The notes: a model not told the origin generated them from the letters alone. Positions 33,387 to 44,919 are shown, numbered from the stretch's first letter. The stretch is 64,000 nucleotides of DNA from Echeneis naucrates (GCF_900963305.1 NC_042532.1:21761757-21825756); one strand, 5' to 3'. Program-made: numbers and translations.

Positions 33387-36300
33387 ATGGCGGGACTCCC
33401 GCCGCGCGGCCCGGACCGAGCCGCTCCATCCTCCGGCTCTCATTCCGGGGGCAGGCCTCCCCTGCGGCCTCATCACCCCCATCCCGTGCCCTCGGCCCCG
33501 GGCTGTGTGATGGTGGAGTCGGTGGACGATGCGGAGGGGCTGTTCGTGGCGGTGGAGCGGTGCCCGCTGTGTAGCACCTCCCGCCGCAGGCTCACCTGTG
33601 CCCGCTGCGTCCGCGCCGGAGACTTCGTGTACTTCGACGGGAGGAACGCAGAGAGGTAACGCTCCGGAGATCAACCTCCATCCGTCTGCCGATTATTGTG
33701 ATCCGCAGCCGGACGGCTCCGAGTTCATCGACATCATGAAGCCGCTCCATTGTTCGTCTTCCCGTTCGGACAGTTGGACCGGCTCATTTTTGGCCGAACT
33801 GAACCTGAAATTCTCCTAAAGGCACAAAAGTCGCATTAAATCACGTTTTATTGACAACCATTTTTTAGCATCTGGTGGTTCTGTTAACGAGTGTAATCGT
33901 ATTTAGTTTAACTTTGAGCTTTTTGTATACGTTTTACAGAAAAGACAAAAATCCGTTAACTTATCACGTTGACGTTAGCAACAGTTAGCATTAGCGGCTA
34001 ACGGTCCTCCGTTATGACAATTAGCTAAGTTAGCTTCTTGGCTGTGTTGTGATACTTAGTGTCGCTCCATTGGGCTCTTAGCCGTTAGCTGCTGAGTCAG
34101 CCTGCATCGCAGTGTCAGTTTGGTTGGTTAGCTGCGCTTCTACAGTTACACAGCACGTGAAGACCCAAAATAAGTTTGTCCTCATAGTTGTGATGTCTGG
34201 CAGCAGTTTGTCTAGGAGAGGAGATCTGATCTGTTCCTGTTTGGATCTGCTCTCTGCAGATATTCGGAGAAGCTGGAGCGGCTGAAGACTCTGAGGGAGG
34301 AGAAGGAGCAGCTGCAGCAGAGGTCAGACTTTCTGTGTCACCATGTTCATGTTCAGCTCTGCTGGTCTGTATCGGTCCAAACAGACTAACCTGTCTCTCC
34401 TCCCTGCTCAGAGTCCTCCAGGCCATGGACAAGAAGCTGCAGGCCGATGAGATGGTGAGTCTGGTTCTGGGACCGGGTTCGGTTCTAGAAGGGGATATTT
34501 GTGAGCAACCACGAAAATCTGTCTTTGTGCTTTGACTTTTTTGCCTGCGGAACAACAATCTAAACTTCACTGTGCCAGATGAGGTTCTGATTGGAGGGAT
34601 TCACGTGGCCTGTTTTTTTTGTTTTTTTTTTTTAAGGTCCTTTGAACTTAATATTCTTATACACCTGTCTGTGGCCAGATTCATAACATCAGGTACAGTG
34701 TGCAGGACAGTTCTTACAGTTCTGATGGGTCTGGATCAAAACCCTGAAGGAGGCTGCTCCTCTTTTCCTTGTTGACTCCTGAATCTGGAGAAGCTGATTT
34801 GTGCACCGACTTATTGATAGATAAAATCCATTTCAATAACGTGGTCAGGTCCAGTCTGACTCTGGTGTCTCCTCAGAAATGGAAGCTAATGTCCTGTAAA
34901 ATGAAGATAGAGCAGCTGAAGGTGGCGGTGGCGTGGGGCAGCGAGGAGGTGAAGAGCGGTGAGTGTGGCTGAAGGTGGGGACACCTGTTAAGGTCAGGTG
35001 ATGGTGTGTCTCACCTCCTCTTTGGTCCTGCAGAAAGAGACCTCCACCTACGGTCTCAGGAGGACGGTCAGCGGCTGCAGCGTCGGGCCGGGCGTCACCA
35101 GGAGAAACGGGACAAAATTGAGCGTCACAACCGTCGTCTGGGGGACATGCTGGAGAAACGCAGATGCGACTTGCAGACCAGACTGAGTCAGCTGGCTGCT
35201 CTGAGACAGGACCACATCCTGGAGCTCACCACACATATCTTCCCCATACAGGAGGAGAAACAGGGCAGCAGGTGAGACAGAGCCGGACAGGTGACTGAAC
35301 AGGAGGGAGTTTTATTTTTTTAACTGACTCTTGAAAAAGGTGGACCCTCGTCTGGAGGATCCAGACTAACAGGGACTGTTGGATAAGAAGTAGAAACATG
35401 ATTCTTGTCTGTCCCTGTGTTTGTGGATCAGAGACCCCACAGATGTGGTTGCAGAGTTTGACCTGGCGTTGACCTCCAGTACGGTGAGCGAGTTGGCTGA
35501 GGCCCGAAGGACCACATACCTGTCGGGACGCTGGATCTGGGATGACCAGAACGGAGAGACCAGCATCAGCATAACTGGCCCACCCGTCACTCTTCCCAGC
35601 AACGGAGACTGCTCCGCCTACTACAGCTGGGTGGAGGAGAAGAGCACCAATCAGGGCCCAGGTGGGGGGAGGGGTTAACTAGTTGAGCTGGTATGTCTTC
35701 CTGTGCCATCTGTCCCTGTGCAGTCTGACCTTTGACCTCCTGTGTTCTGCAGAGCTGGACCACATTAACCCAGCTCACACCATCAGTGCTGCCCTCTGCT
35801 ACACTACGCAGCTCGTCACCATCCTGTCCCACATCCTGGACGTCAACTTGCCCAAGAAGCTTTGCAACAGGTAGGACGCACCTGGTGCTGCTTTCACTTC
35901 CAGATCTGGCATCAGGAAAATACAGCCTCAGCTCATTTCTTGTGTGATGATTAATGCTGACGCCGTTTGTCCTCAGTGAGTTTTGTGGAGAGAACCTGAG
36001 CAGATACCGCTTTACCAGAGCTCTGAGCAAACTCAACACCAACGTCCTCCACCTCTGCTTCTCCCAGGTCAGACACTGGCATCACTGTCAGCTTCATACA
36101 CCTAGAAGGCCCTCCTCCCTCTTTATTTTGTACTGTCGCCTAAACGTAGTCAGTTCTGGAGAGCCGGTTCTGATAGACCAGTGCAGCAGCCCTGTTGGTC
36201 TGGACCTGAGGGGTGAACTACGAAGACAGATAAGTGCCTTAGCAAGCTATGTTGAGCCTAAAGCCAGCTCTCTTTGAAGCTGTCTGTATCACCATGGTAA

Positions 36301-38000
36301 CTGATGCTGCCAACATAACCTGGTCCGGTCCAGTTGTTGTTCCGACTTTCGGCTTAAAGTCGGCTGTAAAAAGAGCTGACTTCACTGATCATCCTCCCTG
36401 AACATGAGCCCACCGTTTGTAGAAGATCCGGTGGATTCAGGAGCTGTTCGGAGGGAGAGAGTTTTTCCAGACCGGAGTGATCTGTTGGTGTTTTTCTGAC
36501 GAAACAGATTCTCAGCTGAGGGAAGATGTTACATGTGTAATCTTGTTGAACCAGATTTAAGTAATGGGACCACCAATCACAGGATGTTTTATTATTTATT
36601 AAAGGTTTGGAAGTATAAAATGTCAATCATGCTTAACAAAACATTTTAAAGTACCATTTACTGCAGTGCCTTCTTCTCACACTCCAGTTGCTCCATCTCA
36701 AGTTTTAGTTTCTTGATTATCCAGCTCTAGATTCCTTTTGTAGAGGACCCTGACATTGTCTGCTCCTACATGTATTAATAGGTCATTGGGGTGTTTAATG
36801 TACATGACAACTTTGACAGTCACCTCTGTGTGGGGGTCAGTCAGGATGTGTGAGCAACACTAATGTGTCTCCTTCAACTGTAAAATAGACTTTTCTCATC
36901 TGAGAAACAATAAATATGCATTTAGTATTTTACCACCAAAGCACTTATACATCCCCTGGACAGAGAACAGCTGCTGGGAGCTGCCAGCTCCAGGGTCTGA
37001 CTGAATATCCTGTTGTGTCCCCTCCATGATGTTTGCCCCCTCCAGTCTTTCTCCTCTCATTTTTCTTCGTTTGCTTCAGATAATATTAACGCACACGTTA
37101 GGCAGTGTATGATCCACATTACACTATATTATGAAATGAATACAAACCACTTTGGATGACATTCTTGTTCTTGGTCCAGATTTGCACTGCTGGCACTATA
37201 ACTGATAGAACACCAATTAGACTTTGACTTTATCACAAATAAGACAAATCAAATAAATCTGTTTGATTTGGCCCTAATCTAAGTGATTTCCATGGATCCT
37301 TCATTGTGAGACAATGTCAGGGAGGGAATTCAACTTATATGATAAATTATATTATATTGGCTATATCACCTTACAGGATCTACATTTTTTGTCAGGTTTC
37401 CTCTCTTGCCTTGTTTGTGGAAACGGTGTTCTTTTAGCTGTTCTTATCGGTCTGAACTCTTCATAGCTCTCCATGATCATAATCTGCTCCTCTTGGCTGA
37501 AATATGTGGCACGTAATCGGCCTCAACGCCCCCTTTAATGTGAACACACACAGACCTGCTGAGGAAAGCCTGGGTGGACAAATCAAGACGATTACCACCG
37601 ACGGGATGCTCGTTATCTCTGGTTGGCGCCAGCTGACCAAAGAAAGCCCAGCTTTGCTGAGCTTCCTTCGTAGTTCACCCCTCTGCTCTGTGTAAAGAAT
37701 CTGCTGGTAAACAAATAAATTTGATTTGATTCTAGTCCAACACCAAGCTAGAAAAGCGTTAGGGAACCTAGAACAATAATACAAAGAAAAACAGCAGGTC
37801 CAGGAGCCAGTTCAGACCAGCTGGGAGACAGAATCAGATCTATAGTTCAGGCAGAGACTTGTTCACGTGTGTCTGTGAACCAGGACACCTCCACCAGGCT
37901 AATGCTAGCTGCTTTAGCCTAGCACTGTCTTATTCAGGCTAATGGAGATCTGGCTGTTTACTCAGAGTTCTGCTCTGTTCTTTAGGATGCAATAAAGCAG

Positions 38001-38037
<37 letters not shown>

Positions 38038-38640
38038 GCATGTGGACAGTGAGAAGCTCCACCCCCATCACACTCTGAGGAACATCATGTTTCTGGTTTC
38101 CCCTGACAACAACAACTTGGGCAGGTGAGACTCGCCTGTCTGACACACCATGAGAACCAGTCCAGCAAAGGCGTCCTCAGATGACCTGGTCTATACTAGT
38201 TGTGCGTGCAGTGGATCAGTGTTTTCTGTTTTTTTTTTTTTTTTTTTTTCCAGGACGGGTCCGTTCGAGGTGAGTGCTGATCTGGAGGAGTCTATGGAGT
38301 TTGTGGAGCCAGAGGCCGCAGGGCCAGCAGAGGAGAGTGGGGACGAGGCGGTGACGGACGAGGAGACGGACCTGGGGACGGACTGGGAGACGGTGCCCAG
38401 TCCACGATTCTGTGACATCCCATCACAGGTAGACTCACTCTATGTGAGCCTGAGGAGACAGGGAATTTTTCTGGCATGTGATTTCAGTATGAATCATGTC
38501 TTCTTGTCCTTCCACAGTCCATGGACCTTTCCCAGAGTGCACTGCAGGTCTCCCAGCCCTCGGCCAACACCGGTGGGATGATCTCATCTGCCGCCGCTTC
38601 TGTCACCTCCTGGTTCAGAGCTTACACTGGCCAGCGCTGA
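33387..38640 (+). CDS. atg14: atg14 (Barkor), autophagy PI3-kinase complex subunit
   Basis: Targets Beclin1-VPS34-VPS15 complex I to the ER to start autophagosomes and helps SNARE-driven fusion (family knowledge). Eleven coding exons: 33387-33655, 34260-34322, 34412-34454, 34877-34958, 35034-35271, 35432-35661, 35753-35870, 35977-36067, 38039-38124, 38254-38428, 38518-38640; 505 residues (human 492). An N-terminal zinc-hook-like C59-x2-C62...C71-x2-C74 lies in [18 protein letters not shown]. Coiled coils span about 90-230 ([18 protein letters not shown] and on). Conserved blocks are [13 protein letters not shown] and [20 protein letters not shown]. The BATS membrane-sensing tail (about 425-505) ends [18 protein letters not shown], then QR. 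Intron 8 (36068-38038) holds a Harbinger element and an AATAAA plus GT tract next to the acceptor. AATAAA is at 39288. Confidence 0.96.
36209..37682. mobile_element. PIF-Harbinger transposon, degraded, nested in an L2 tail
   Basis: The 17-base ends AGGGGTGAACTACGAAG (36209-36225) and its exact inverse (37666-37682) are flanked by the 3-base repeat CTG (36206-36208, 37683-37685), as this superfamily makes. At 36404 a frame reads [13 protein letters not shown], then [13 protein letters not shown], which resembles the N terminus of Harbinger nucleases; it stops soon after. On the minus strand near 36660-36730, [17 protein letters not shown] resembles the C-terminal coil of the partner Myb/SANT-like protein. 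The rest is AT-rich and broken. Joining the flanks restores an L2-like tail, CTGGACCTGCTCTGTGTAAA. Confidence 0.85.
37683..37735 (+). repeat. L2 LINE tail piece beside the Harbinger insert
   Basis: CTGCTCTGTGTAAAGAATC followed by AATAAATTTGATTTGATTC matches the 3' end of the L2 copy at 45590-45665. Its left half lies before the Harbinger element, ending at 36208. Confidence 0.6.
37991..38038 (+). promoter_or_regulatory. Intronic AATAAA, (GT)n(GC)n tract and acceptor of atg14 exon 9
   Basis: AATAAA at 37991-37996, then (GT)13 and (GC)5 running into the acceptor AG at 38037-38038. The tract replaces the usual pyrimidine stretch, is prone to left-handed Z-DNA, and could serve as the GU-rich element for the AATAAA. 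Confidence 0.55.
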
Positions 38641-39287
38641 TCCACCTGGACTGAAACTTCTTAGGGCTGGATTGGTTCAGATCTGGAGTCCTGGAGTTCC
38701 TGGGTGGGAGCAGAGTGGACTTGGGTCAGAGGACCCAACCTGAACCTCCTTACGTTCACGTCTCCATGTGTCAGACCTGAACACACATCTGTCGTTTTCT
38801 CACTCACCAGCATTTTCTAAGGCAAAGAAACCAGACCAGGTACTGAAGTTAATCAGCAGGTGGCCCAGGTCCAGGAACCTGACATACTGGAATCAGCCCC
38901 GGTCTGGGTGGACTGTTCATTTCAAAGAGTGGAGGGTCATTGAGCTGAAGTGATCCACATCAGTCCATCACAAACCTGATTCACCTGCTGATCTATTATT
39001 AGTTTTGTCTGTGAAAGACGTTCTCAGGTGTGAGACACACAGAATGACCTGAACTGAATGTCCACCTGAAGCAGGTGAGGATCTAGTCCACAGAGACTCT
39101 GTTCACACTGGACAGTGAATGACAAACCACACAGATTCTGGTTTATGGGAGTGAGGCAGAATCCAGTCGAGCCAAGTTCAGCTGAAGGACTGGACTCTGA
39201 TGGATCTGGTCTCTCGAAGACCTGGACCTGATATTTGAAGCAATAAGTCAAAGTGAAGCTGATCGTTGTGTTTCTCTGTTAGTTTCA

Positions 39288-39293
39288 AATAAA
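39288..39293 (+). terminator. atg14 polyadenylation signal
   Basis: AATAAA 648 bases after the atg14 stop, the first such hexamer in the 3' flank. Confidence 0.6.
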
Positions 39294-39299
39294 ATCTAC

Positions 39300-39839
39300 T
39301 TCCCGGTTTTGGTTCTTAACAATGTTTTTACAAACTCACCTGAGACTTCAGGTTCTAATGCAGGTGAAAACCTCCTGGGGGGTCCAGACCAGAAGAAAAC
39401 TACCATTCCCATTATCCCATGATGCCGCACAACTGAAGGATTGGTCCAAAACAGCAAATAAGAGTTTAGGCTGAGGTTTAGACTCAGTCACATGATGAAG
39501 CAGGTTGTCATGCGCACACGCGCACACACACAGGAGTAAACAGGGCTGTGCATGTGAGTGCACGTGGCAGCAGATCATGCAGGTCCTGTGCTGCAGCAGA
39601 TTAGCATGTTAGCTATGTCAAGTATGCAGCTTCAGGAGGGCTAACCCTAAACTGAACACGAGCCAGCCCCAGACACACACACAGACATGAAGTGTTCATC
39701 CTCTGGGGAGCAGGAAGCAGATCAGGAGCTTCTCGTTTGTAAAGGGTCTCATTCATTGTGCTGAATGTTTGTGCTGATTCTCAGGGATTAGTCTGTGTGT
39801 GTAAGCTGCTGGCTGTTGAGCAGCAGGTTGTGTTGCAGA
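39300..39839. other. Interval and leader before the C1q-like gene
   Basis: Unique sequence with short CA runs (39515-39533, 39675-39686). An acceptor-like CAG at 39782-39784 suggests that the start codon exon follows a non-coding exon, but none is clear. No TATA box stands out. Confidence 0.4.
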
Positions 39840-42800
39840 ATGGAGTCTGCAGCTCTGTTTCTGTTGCTCTCTCTCTGTTTGTCTTTGTTCAGTCAGAGTC
39901 ACTCGGAGACTTCTGTCCCTCTGCTGGAGGACATGGGGACAGTGGGGGACGTCCCTCTGGAGCTCCCCGTCCTCTGGGATGAGCTGCGGGGGCTGAAGGA
40001 CCTGGTTCTGATACTGAAGGCGGAGGAGGTGCAGCGGCGTCAGGCCCTGCGGAGCATGGAGAGTCGAGTGAGGGACGGAGAGCTAGAGGCCAAGCAGCAG
40101 AGACAGACCCTGGATGGACTACAGGACCTGAGGACGCTGTTAATGGACCTGGACTCAGACCTCAGGAGAAGGGTGGAGGAGCTGGAGGACCACAGCAAAG
40201 GTGGGCAAACACAGCTGGACCACACCACACCAGACTGGACTAGACCTGACCTGACCAGCTCAGCTTAGATCTGAATCCGTCCTTATCCCTCTGGTCTCTG
40301 AGCCCCGATGGGAGTCTCAGATGGTTCCTCTGAATTTTTCATCTTGCGGCCTGATGGTCGTGGCAGAGAGGAGGTGAAGTTCTGGTTTGTCTTCAGAGAA
40401 TATTCATCTTCCTCCAGTCAGCTGTCACTACCTGTTTCTGTATTGCAGCACTCCAGGCCGGACTGAATGCCAGCGAGCGCTCTGTGGAGGACCTGAAGAA
40501 GAAGAACACAGGTGAGCAGGAAGTGACGTTATCCCAGCGGATGAGCTGTGTCTCTGTTGCCATGGTAACCTGTCAGCATCCACAGCATTGGCTGCAGAGC
40601 TTCCGTTCCTGCAGACCAGACTGAGGGCCAGTGAGAGCAAGGTGGAACAGCTAAGGAGCAAGAACACAGGTCATCTTCATCCTCCTCCTTGTTTCCTGTT
40701 GTGTGTCACTGATGAATGTTGTGTAACGCTACTCTCTCTGTTGGTCTCAGTCTTGGCGTCCAGACTTTGTCATACTGAGACCCTGGTGGAGGATTTAAGG
40801 ATCCAGATCTCAGGTCAGATTTGTTCTGCTGATTTAGCACCATGTGACAGTCAGTCTCGGTCCTGGTCTCTGGGGTCAGATCGAGGGCCCTGTGCGGTGC
40901 AGTAGTTATGAGTCAGTAATTATGAGCCAGGTCGGACTGATCTTCAGAGACAGAGGTGGACCTCGGACTCAGCTCTGACTTAAAGAGAAATTAAACAGGT
41001 GTGACACAGATCTAACACCTTAGATCTAGGACTTGAGACCAGAGCCAAAGACTGGAGACTCGAGACGCATCAGGAATCGGAGGAGTTCCTGTTTTTAAGC
41101 TGTATCCTTCTTCCAGGCTCCAACACATCGTCTCCGTCCGACAGTCGACTGCAGGTGCTCAACACAAACTCTGAAGGTGTGTGTGTGTGTGTCTGTGTCT
41201 GTCTCTGTCTCTGTCTCTTCCTCTTCTTGTCATTCTATCCGTGAGATGCTGATGTGTATAATGTATGATTGTGTTTCAGCTCAGTTGTCTGTGTTGGAGT
41301 CCAGACTGTCACAGATCAACAGGACCACCACAGGTAGAGTCTCCTCCTCCTCCTCCTCTTTTTCTTCTTCAGTCTTCATGTCAAAAGCTGAGTGATGATG
41401 AATGTGTGATTGTTGTTGATCAGCTCTGGAGGTCAGATTGAGGTCATCTGAGAAACATCTGGAACATCTGCAGATGGGGAACACAGGTACGTCCTTGAGG
41501 CCCTGAAAGAATTGGCAGGTTCTCTGAGGAACTTCTGCTCACTGCTGTTTCCTTCCTGTGTTCCAGCTCACGGTGCCGAGCTGTCAGCCGTCGCTCTCAG
41601 ACTGAACCACACTGAGGGGCGGCTGGACGAGCTGACCAATCAGAACACAGGTGAGTTCAGACAGGACCCAACCTCACTGAAAGTAGCTCCATCGGATCGT
41701 CCTGACGGCTGCCTCTCTGATCTTCTCAGCTCTGGAGCAACGGCTCAGAGACTCCAACGCCGTGATGATGGAGCTGCAGGACCAGAACTCAGGTACTGGA
41801 TTGGGCTGAGGTTTGACACTGCAGAGAGATGAACAGATATTCAGGTGGGTCAAGGTCAGTGAATCCACAGAGTCAGTTCATCCTGAGGGGACCATGAACA
41901 TCAGGTGTCTCAGTCTGACTCCTTCAGAATAAAAGCCTTTTAGTCTCATCTGGAGAAGCTCAACAGCTCTTGAGGTGACTTCCTGTTTCCTGTCCAGAGC
42001 TGGAGGTCAGACTGAGTGTTGGTGAGGAACAGCTGGAACATCTGCAGTCAGAGAACTCGGGTACCTGAAGGTTCCACTCTGTCTTTAAATCTGTTGCCAG
42101 AAGTTAAATTCACAGACACACATTCAAACAAAAGGATTTCAGGGAGAAACATTTAAACATTCTTCATCCTGAATCTGTGGCGGATCCAAAAGGTTCCTTG
42201 AGGAAATCCTGTTTTAACACAGCTCGACATAAACCTGAACCTGTACCCTGGGTCGGAACAGTGAAGCCTTAAACCTGCATTTTATCTAACAACCATCACA
42301 GGTCGACTCTGCTGGCTTCAGATGAGGAAATTGATAAGAAAGCAAAAGGGGAAGCAGGAAAAGCTTGTGGGTGAGGAAACAGTGGAAGAACTGTAAGAAA
42401 CAGACGCAAGTAAAAGAGGAAACAGGATGAAGCAGAGGAAGAAAATCTGAGGTAGTGGTAGTGAAACAGAGGACGAAGTAAAAGAAAAAAGGTCAAGGCT
42501 AACTTAATTGTATCTCGAGAGGGGCAAATATGTTGCAGCTGGTAGATTCCACCCCCACAAACTCAAATGTGGACAATAACAACACAAACATACAAATAAT
42601 GATAAAAATTGATGTATACAGAGAAAACATAAAAAGATCTAACTTTCCTTACAGATTAGAAAATTGCTCCTGTTCAATTAAAAGAAGACTCTCAATTGGA
42701 ATAAAAGATCTGTCATCTGTTTTTCGCCCCTTTCGGCAAGACACATCTCTTGGAAGATGGGAGGAAGTTAAACTGAGACCACAGGGATGAATGAAACTGA

Positions 42801-44604
42801 CTGAAACTGGAGAAAATGAAAGGGGAAGCTAAAGAGGAAGTAAATGAAGTGGAAGAGCATGGGGAGGAAGAAGCAAAGAGGGATGATAGGAAAGTAAGCA
42901 GGGGAGGAAGAAGTGGAGGTAATTGGTGGAAGAAAAGGAGGAAGAAGAAGAAACAGACAAGGAAGAAGTTAGGAAGTGGGGGAGACTGTAGGAAGCATCT
43001 GCAAGGTTTTCCTTTATTGGAAATTTCTAAACTAGTTTAACTTGGAGTCCACCAAATCGTGGTGAAATGAAACAATGTAAAGTCCAAATCATCATTTTAC
43101 TTCCTCATGATGACTTCCTCTTCCTCTTCTTGTCATTCTATCCGTGAGATGCTGATGTGTATAATGTATGATTGTGTTTCAGCTCAGTTGTCTGTGTTGG
43201 AGTCCAGACTGTCACAGATCAACAGGACCACCACAGGTAGAGTCTCCTCCTCCTCCTCCTCTTTTTCTTCTTCAGTCTTCATGTCAAAAGCTGAGTGATG
43301 ATGAATGTGTGATTGTTGTTGATCAGCTCTGGAGGTCAGATTGAGGTCATCTGAGAAACATCTGGAACATCTGCAGATGGGGAACACAGGTACGTCCTTG
43401 AGGCCCTGAAAGAATTGGCAGGTTCTCTGAGGAACTTCTGCTCACTGCTGTTTCCTTCCTGTGTTCCAGCTCACGGTGCCGAGCTGTCAGCCGTCGCTCT
43501 CAGACTGAACCACACTGAGGGGCGGCTGGACGAGCTGACCAATCAGAACACAGGTGAGTTCAGACAGGACCCAACCTCACTGAAAGTAGCTCCATCGGAT
43601 CGTCCTGACGGCTGCCTCTCTGATCTTCTCAGCTCTGGAGCAACGGCTCAGAGACTCCAACGCCGTGATGATGGAGCTGCAGGACCAGAACTCAGGTACT
43701 GGATTGGGCTGAGGTTTGACACTGCAGAGAGATGAACAGATATTCAGGTGGGTCAAGGTCAGTGAATCCACAGAGTCAGTTCATCCTGAGGGGACCATGA
43801 ACATCAGGTGTCTCAGTCTGACTCCTTCAGAATAAAAGCCTTTTAGTCTCATCTGGAGAAGCTCAACAGCTCTTGAGGTGACTTCCTGTTTCCTGTCCAG
43901 AGCTGGAGGTCAGACTGAGTGTTGGTGAGGAACAGCTGGAACATCTGCAGTCGGAGAACTCGGGTACGGATCTGACCCCAACTGGAGAACAGGGTTTCAG
44001 GACTGATCTGGATCAGCTGAACCTGACTGACCGGGGTCCATAGCAGATCAGGACTAGAGTCAATCGTAACGATCATCAGATTTTATGATGATGAAGAGTC
44101 TGCTTGTTTGTTCCAGATGAGATGAAGGTGGCTTTCTCAGCTGGTCTGACAGACTCTGGCTCAATTGGACCTTTTGACCAAGAGACCACACTGGTCTTCT
44201 CCAAGACCATCAGCAATGTGGGTGGAGCCTACCAGCAGACCTCAGGTACCCCGCCCCCCCCAAACTGTTGGCTCTCTGGATGTGTGTCAGTGATGTGACA
44301 TGGTGTGTCCGTCTGTCTGTCAGGTGTGTTCACAGCTCCTTTCAGAGGCGTTTACTTCTTCTGCTTCACGGCTGCAGATTACCTGAAGGGCTACATGGGC
44401 CTCTACCTGTACAGGAACGACCAACCAATCATCTTCAACCTGGACCTGAACGACCACGGCGGCTATGCCTCCACGTCCAATGGCGTGGCCCTGCAGCTGG
44501 AGGAGGGGGACCGAGTCCACCTCAGTTTGCCAGCCAGCTACCGGCTCTATGACGACTCACGAAACTTCAGTGTCTTCTCTGGATTCCTTCTGTTCCCGCT
44601 CTGA
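39840..44604 (+). CDS. Secreted coiled-coil C1q-domain protein
   Basis: C1q/TNF-superfamily protein, likely a secreted trimer with immune or adhesive role (inference; no symbol is safe). Exons: 39840-40200, 40449-40511, 40586-40669, 40751-40813, 41117-41176, 41280-41333, 41424-41486, 41567-41650, 41730-41792, 41998-42060, repeats 43183-43236, 43327-43389, 43470-43553, 43633-43695, 43901-43963, then 44117-44245 and 44324-44604; 564 residues. A signal peptide (MESAALFLLLSLCLSLFSQS) precedes a long coiled coil with NxS/T sequons (LNASE, INRTT, LNHTE). The stalk exons all start and end in phase 1 and mostly encode 21 or 28 residues, three or four heptads. There is no collagen stretch. The C-terminal C1q domain (about 429-564) has GVFTAPFRGVYFFCFTA and FSGFLLFPL. 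Five exons are duplicated almost exactly; without them it is 455 residues. Confidence 0.88.
41215..42064 (+). repeat. Duplicated exon block, copy 1
   Basis: 850 bases holding five coiled-coil exons (41280-42060) with their introns. Copy 2 starts 1903 bases later. By eye only one base differs (in the codon before GAGAACTCG: TCA here, TCG in copy 2). Confidence 0.95.
42310..42485 (+). repeat. Purine-rich (GA) low-complexity tract 1
   Basis: GAGGAAACAG/GAAGAA-type purine-rich sequence in the spacer between the duplicated exon blocks. It resembles the tracts at 42815-42975 and 54893-55018. Confidence 0.75.
42815..42975 (+). repeat. Purine-rich (GA) low-complexity tract 2
   Basis: AGGAAG-type strand-asymmetric purine run close before copy 2 of the duplicated block. 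It gives spurious Lys/Glu-rich open frames; no splice-supported exon is seen. Confidence 0.75.
43118..43967 (+). repeat. Duplicated exon block, copy 2
   Basis: Same orientation as copy 1 and same splice sites; all five exons keep open frames. The 1053-base spacer between the copies appears only once. Confidence 0.95.
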
Positions 44605-44823
44605 CAGCCCGGGCTTTGGGGCCAAGGGAGTCGTCACCCTGGAGTACAAAGGCTGAACTTTTATTTTGGTAGGGTGGGTGAGTTCCTGTGGCTACAGCCA
44701 GAATGAGTGAAATTATTTTACCTGGCTGAAACTGATGAACTGTAACAACCTGAACACTTAGAAAATTGAAGATAAATGATTCATGATCAGAAAATCAGGA
44801 TTCTTGTTTCTGAGTAGAAGTAG

Positions 44824-44829
44824 AATAAA
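44824..44829 (+). terminator. Polyadenylation signal of the C1q-like gene
   Basis: AATAAA 220 bases after the stop codon. Confidence 0.55.
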
Positions 44830-44919
44830 TTCTAAGTAAACAGAAGAGGCGCTAAAAACAAGAACTTAATTGAAATGAAACTATCTCCACTTTGGATCTA
44901 AATATACAAACTATCATCC

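Noticed and set aside
35587-36042. 151-codon minus-strand frame opposite atg14 exons
   Set aside because: Shadow across atg14 coding exons and introns.
42815-43040. Lys/Glu-rich frame between the duplicated exon blocks as an extra coiled-coil exon
   Set aside because: Low-complexity purine tract without phase-1 splice borders like the true modules.
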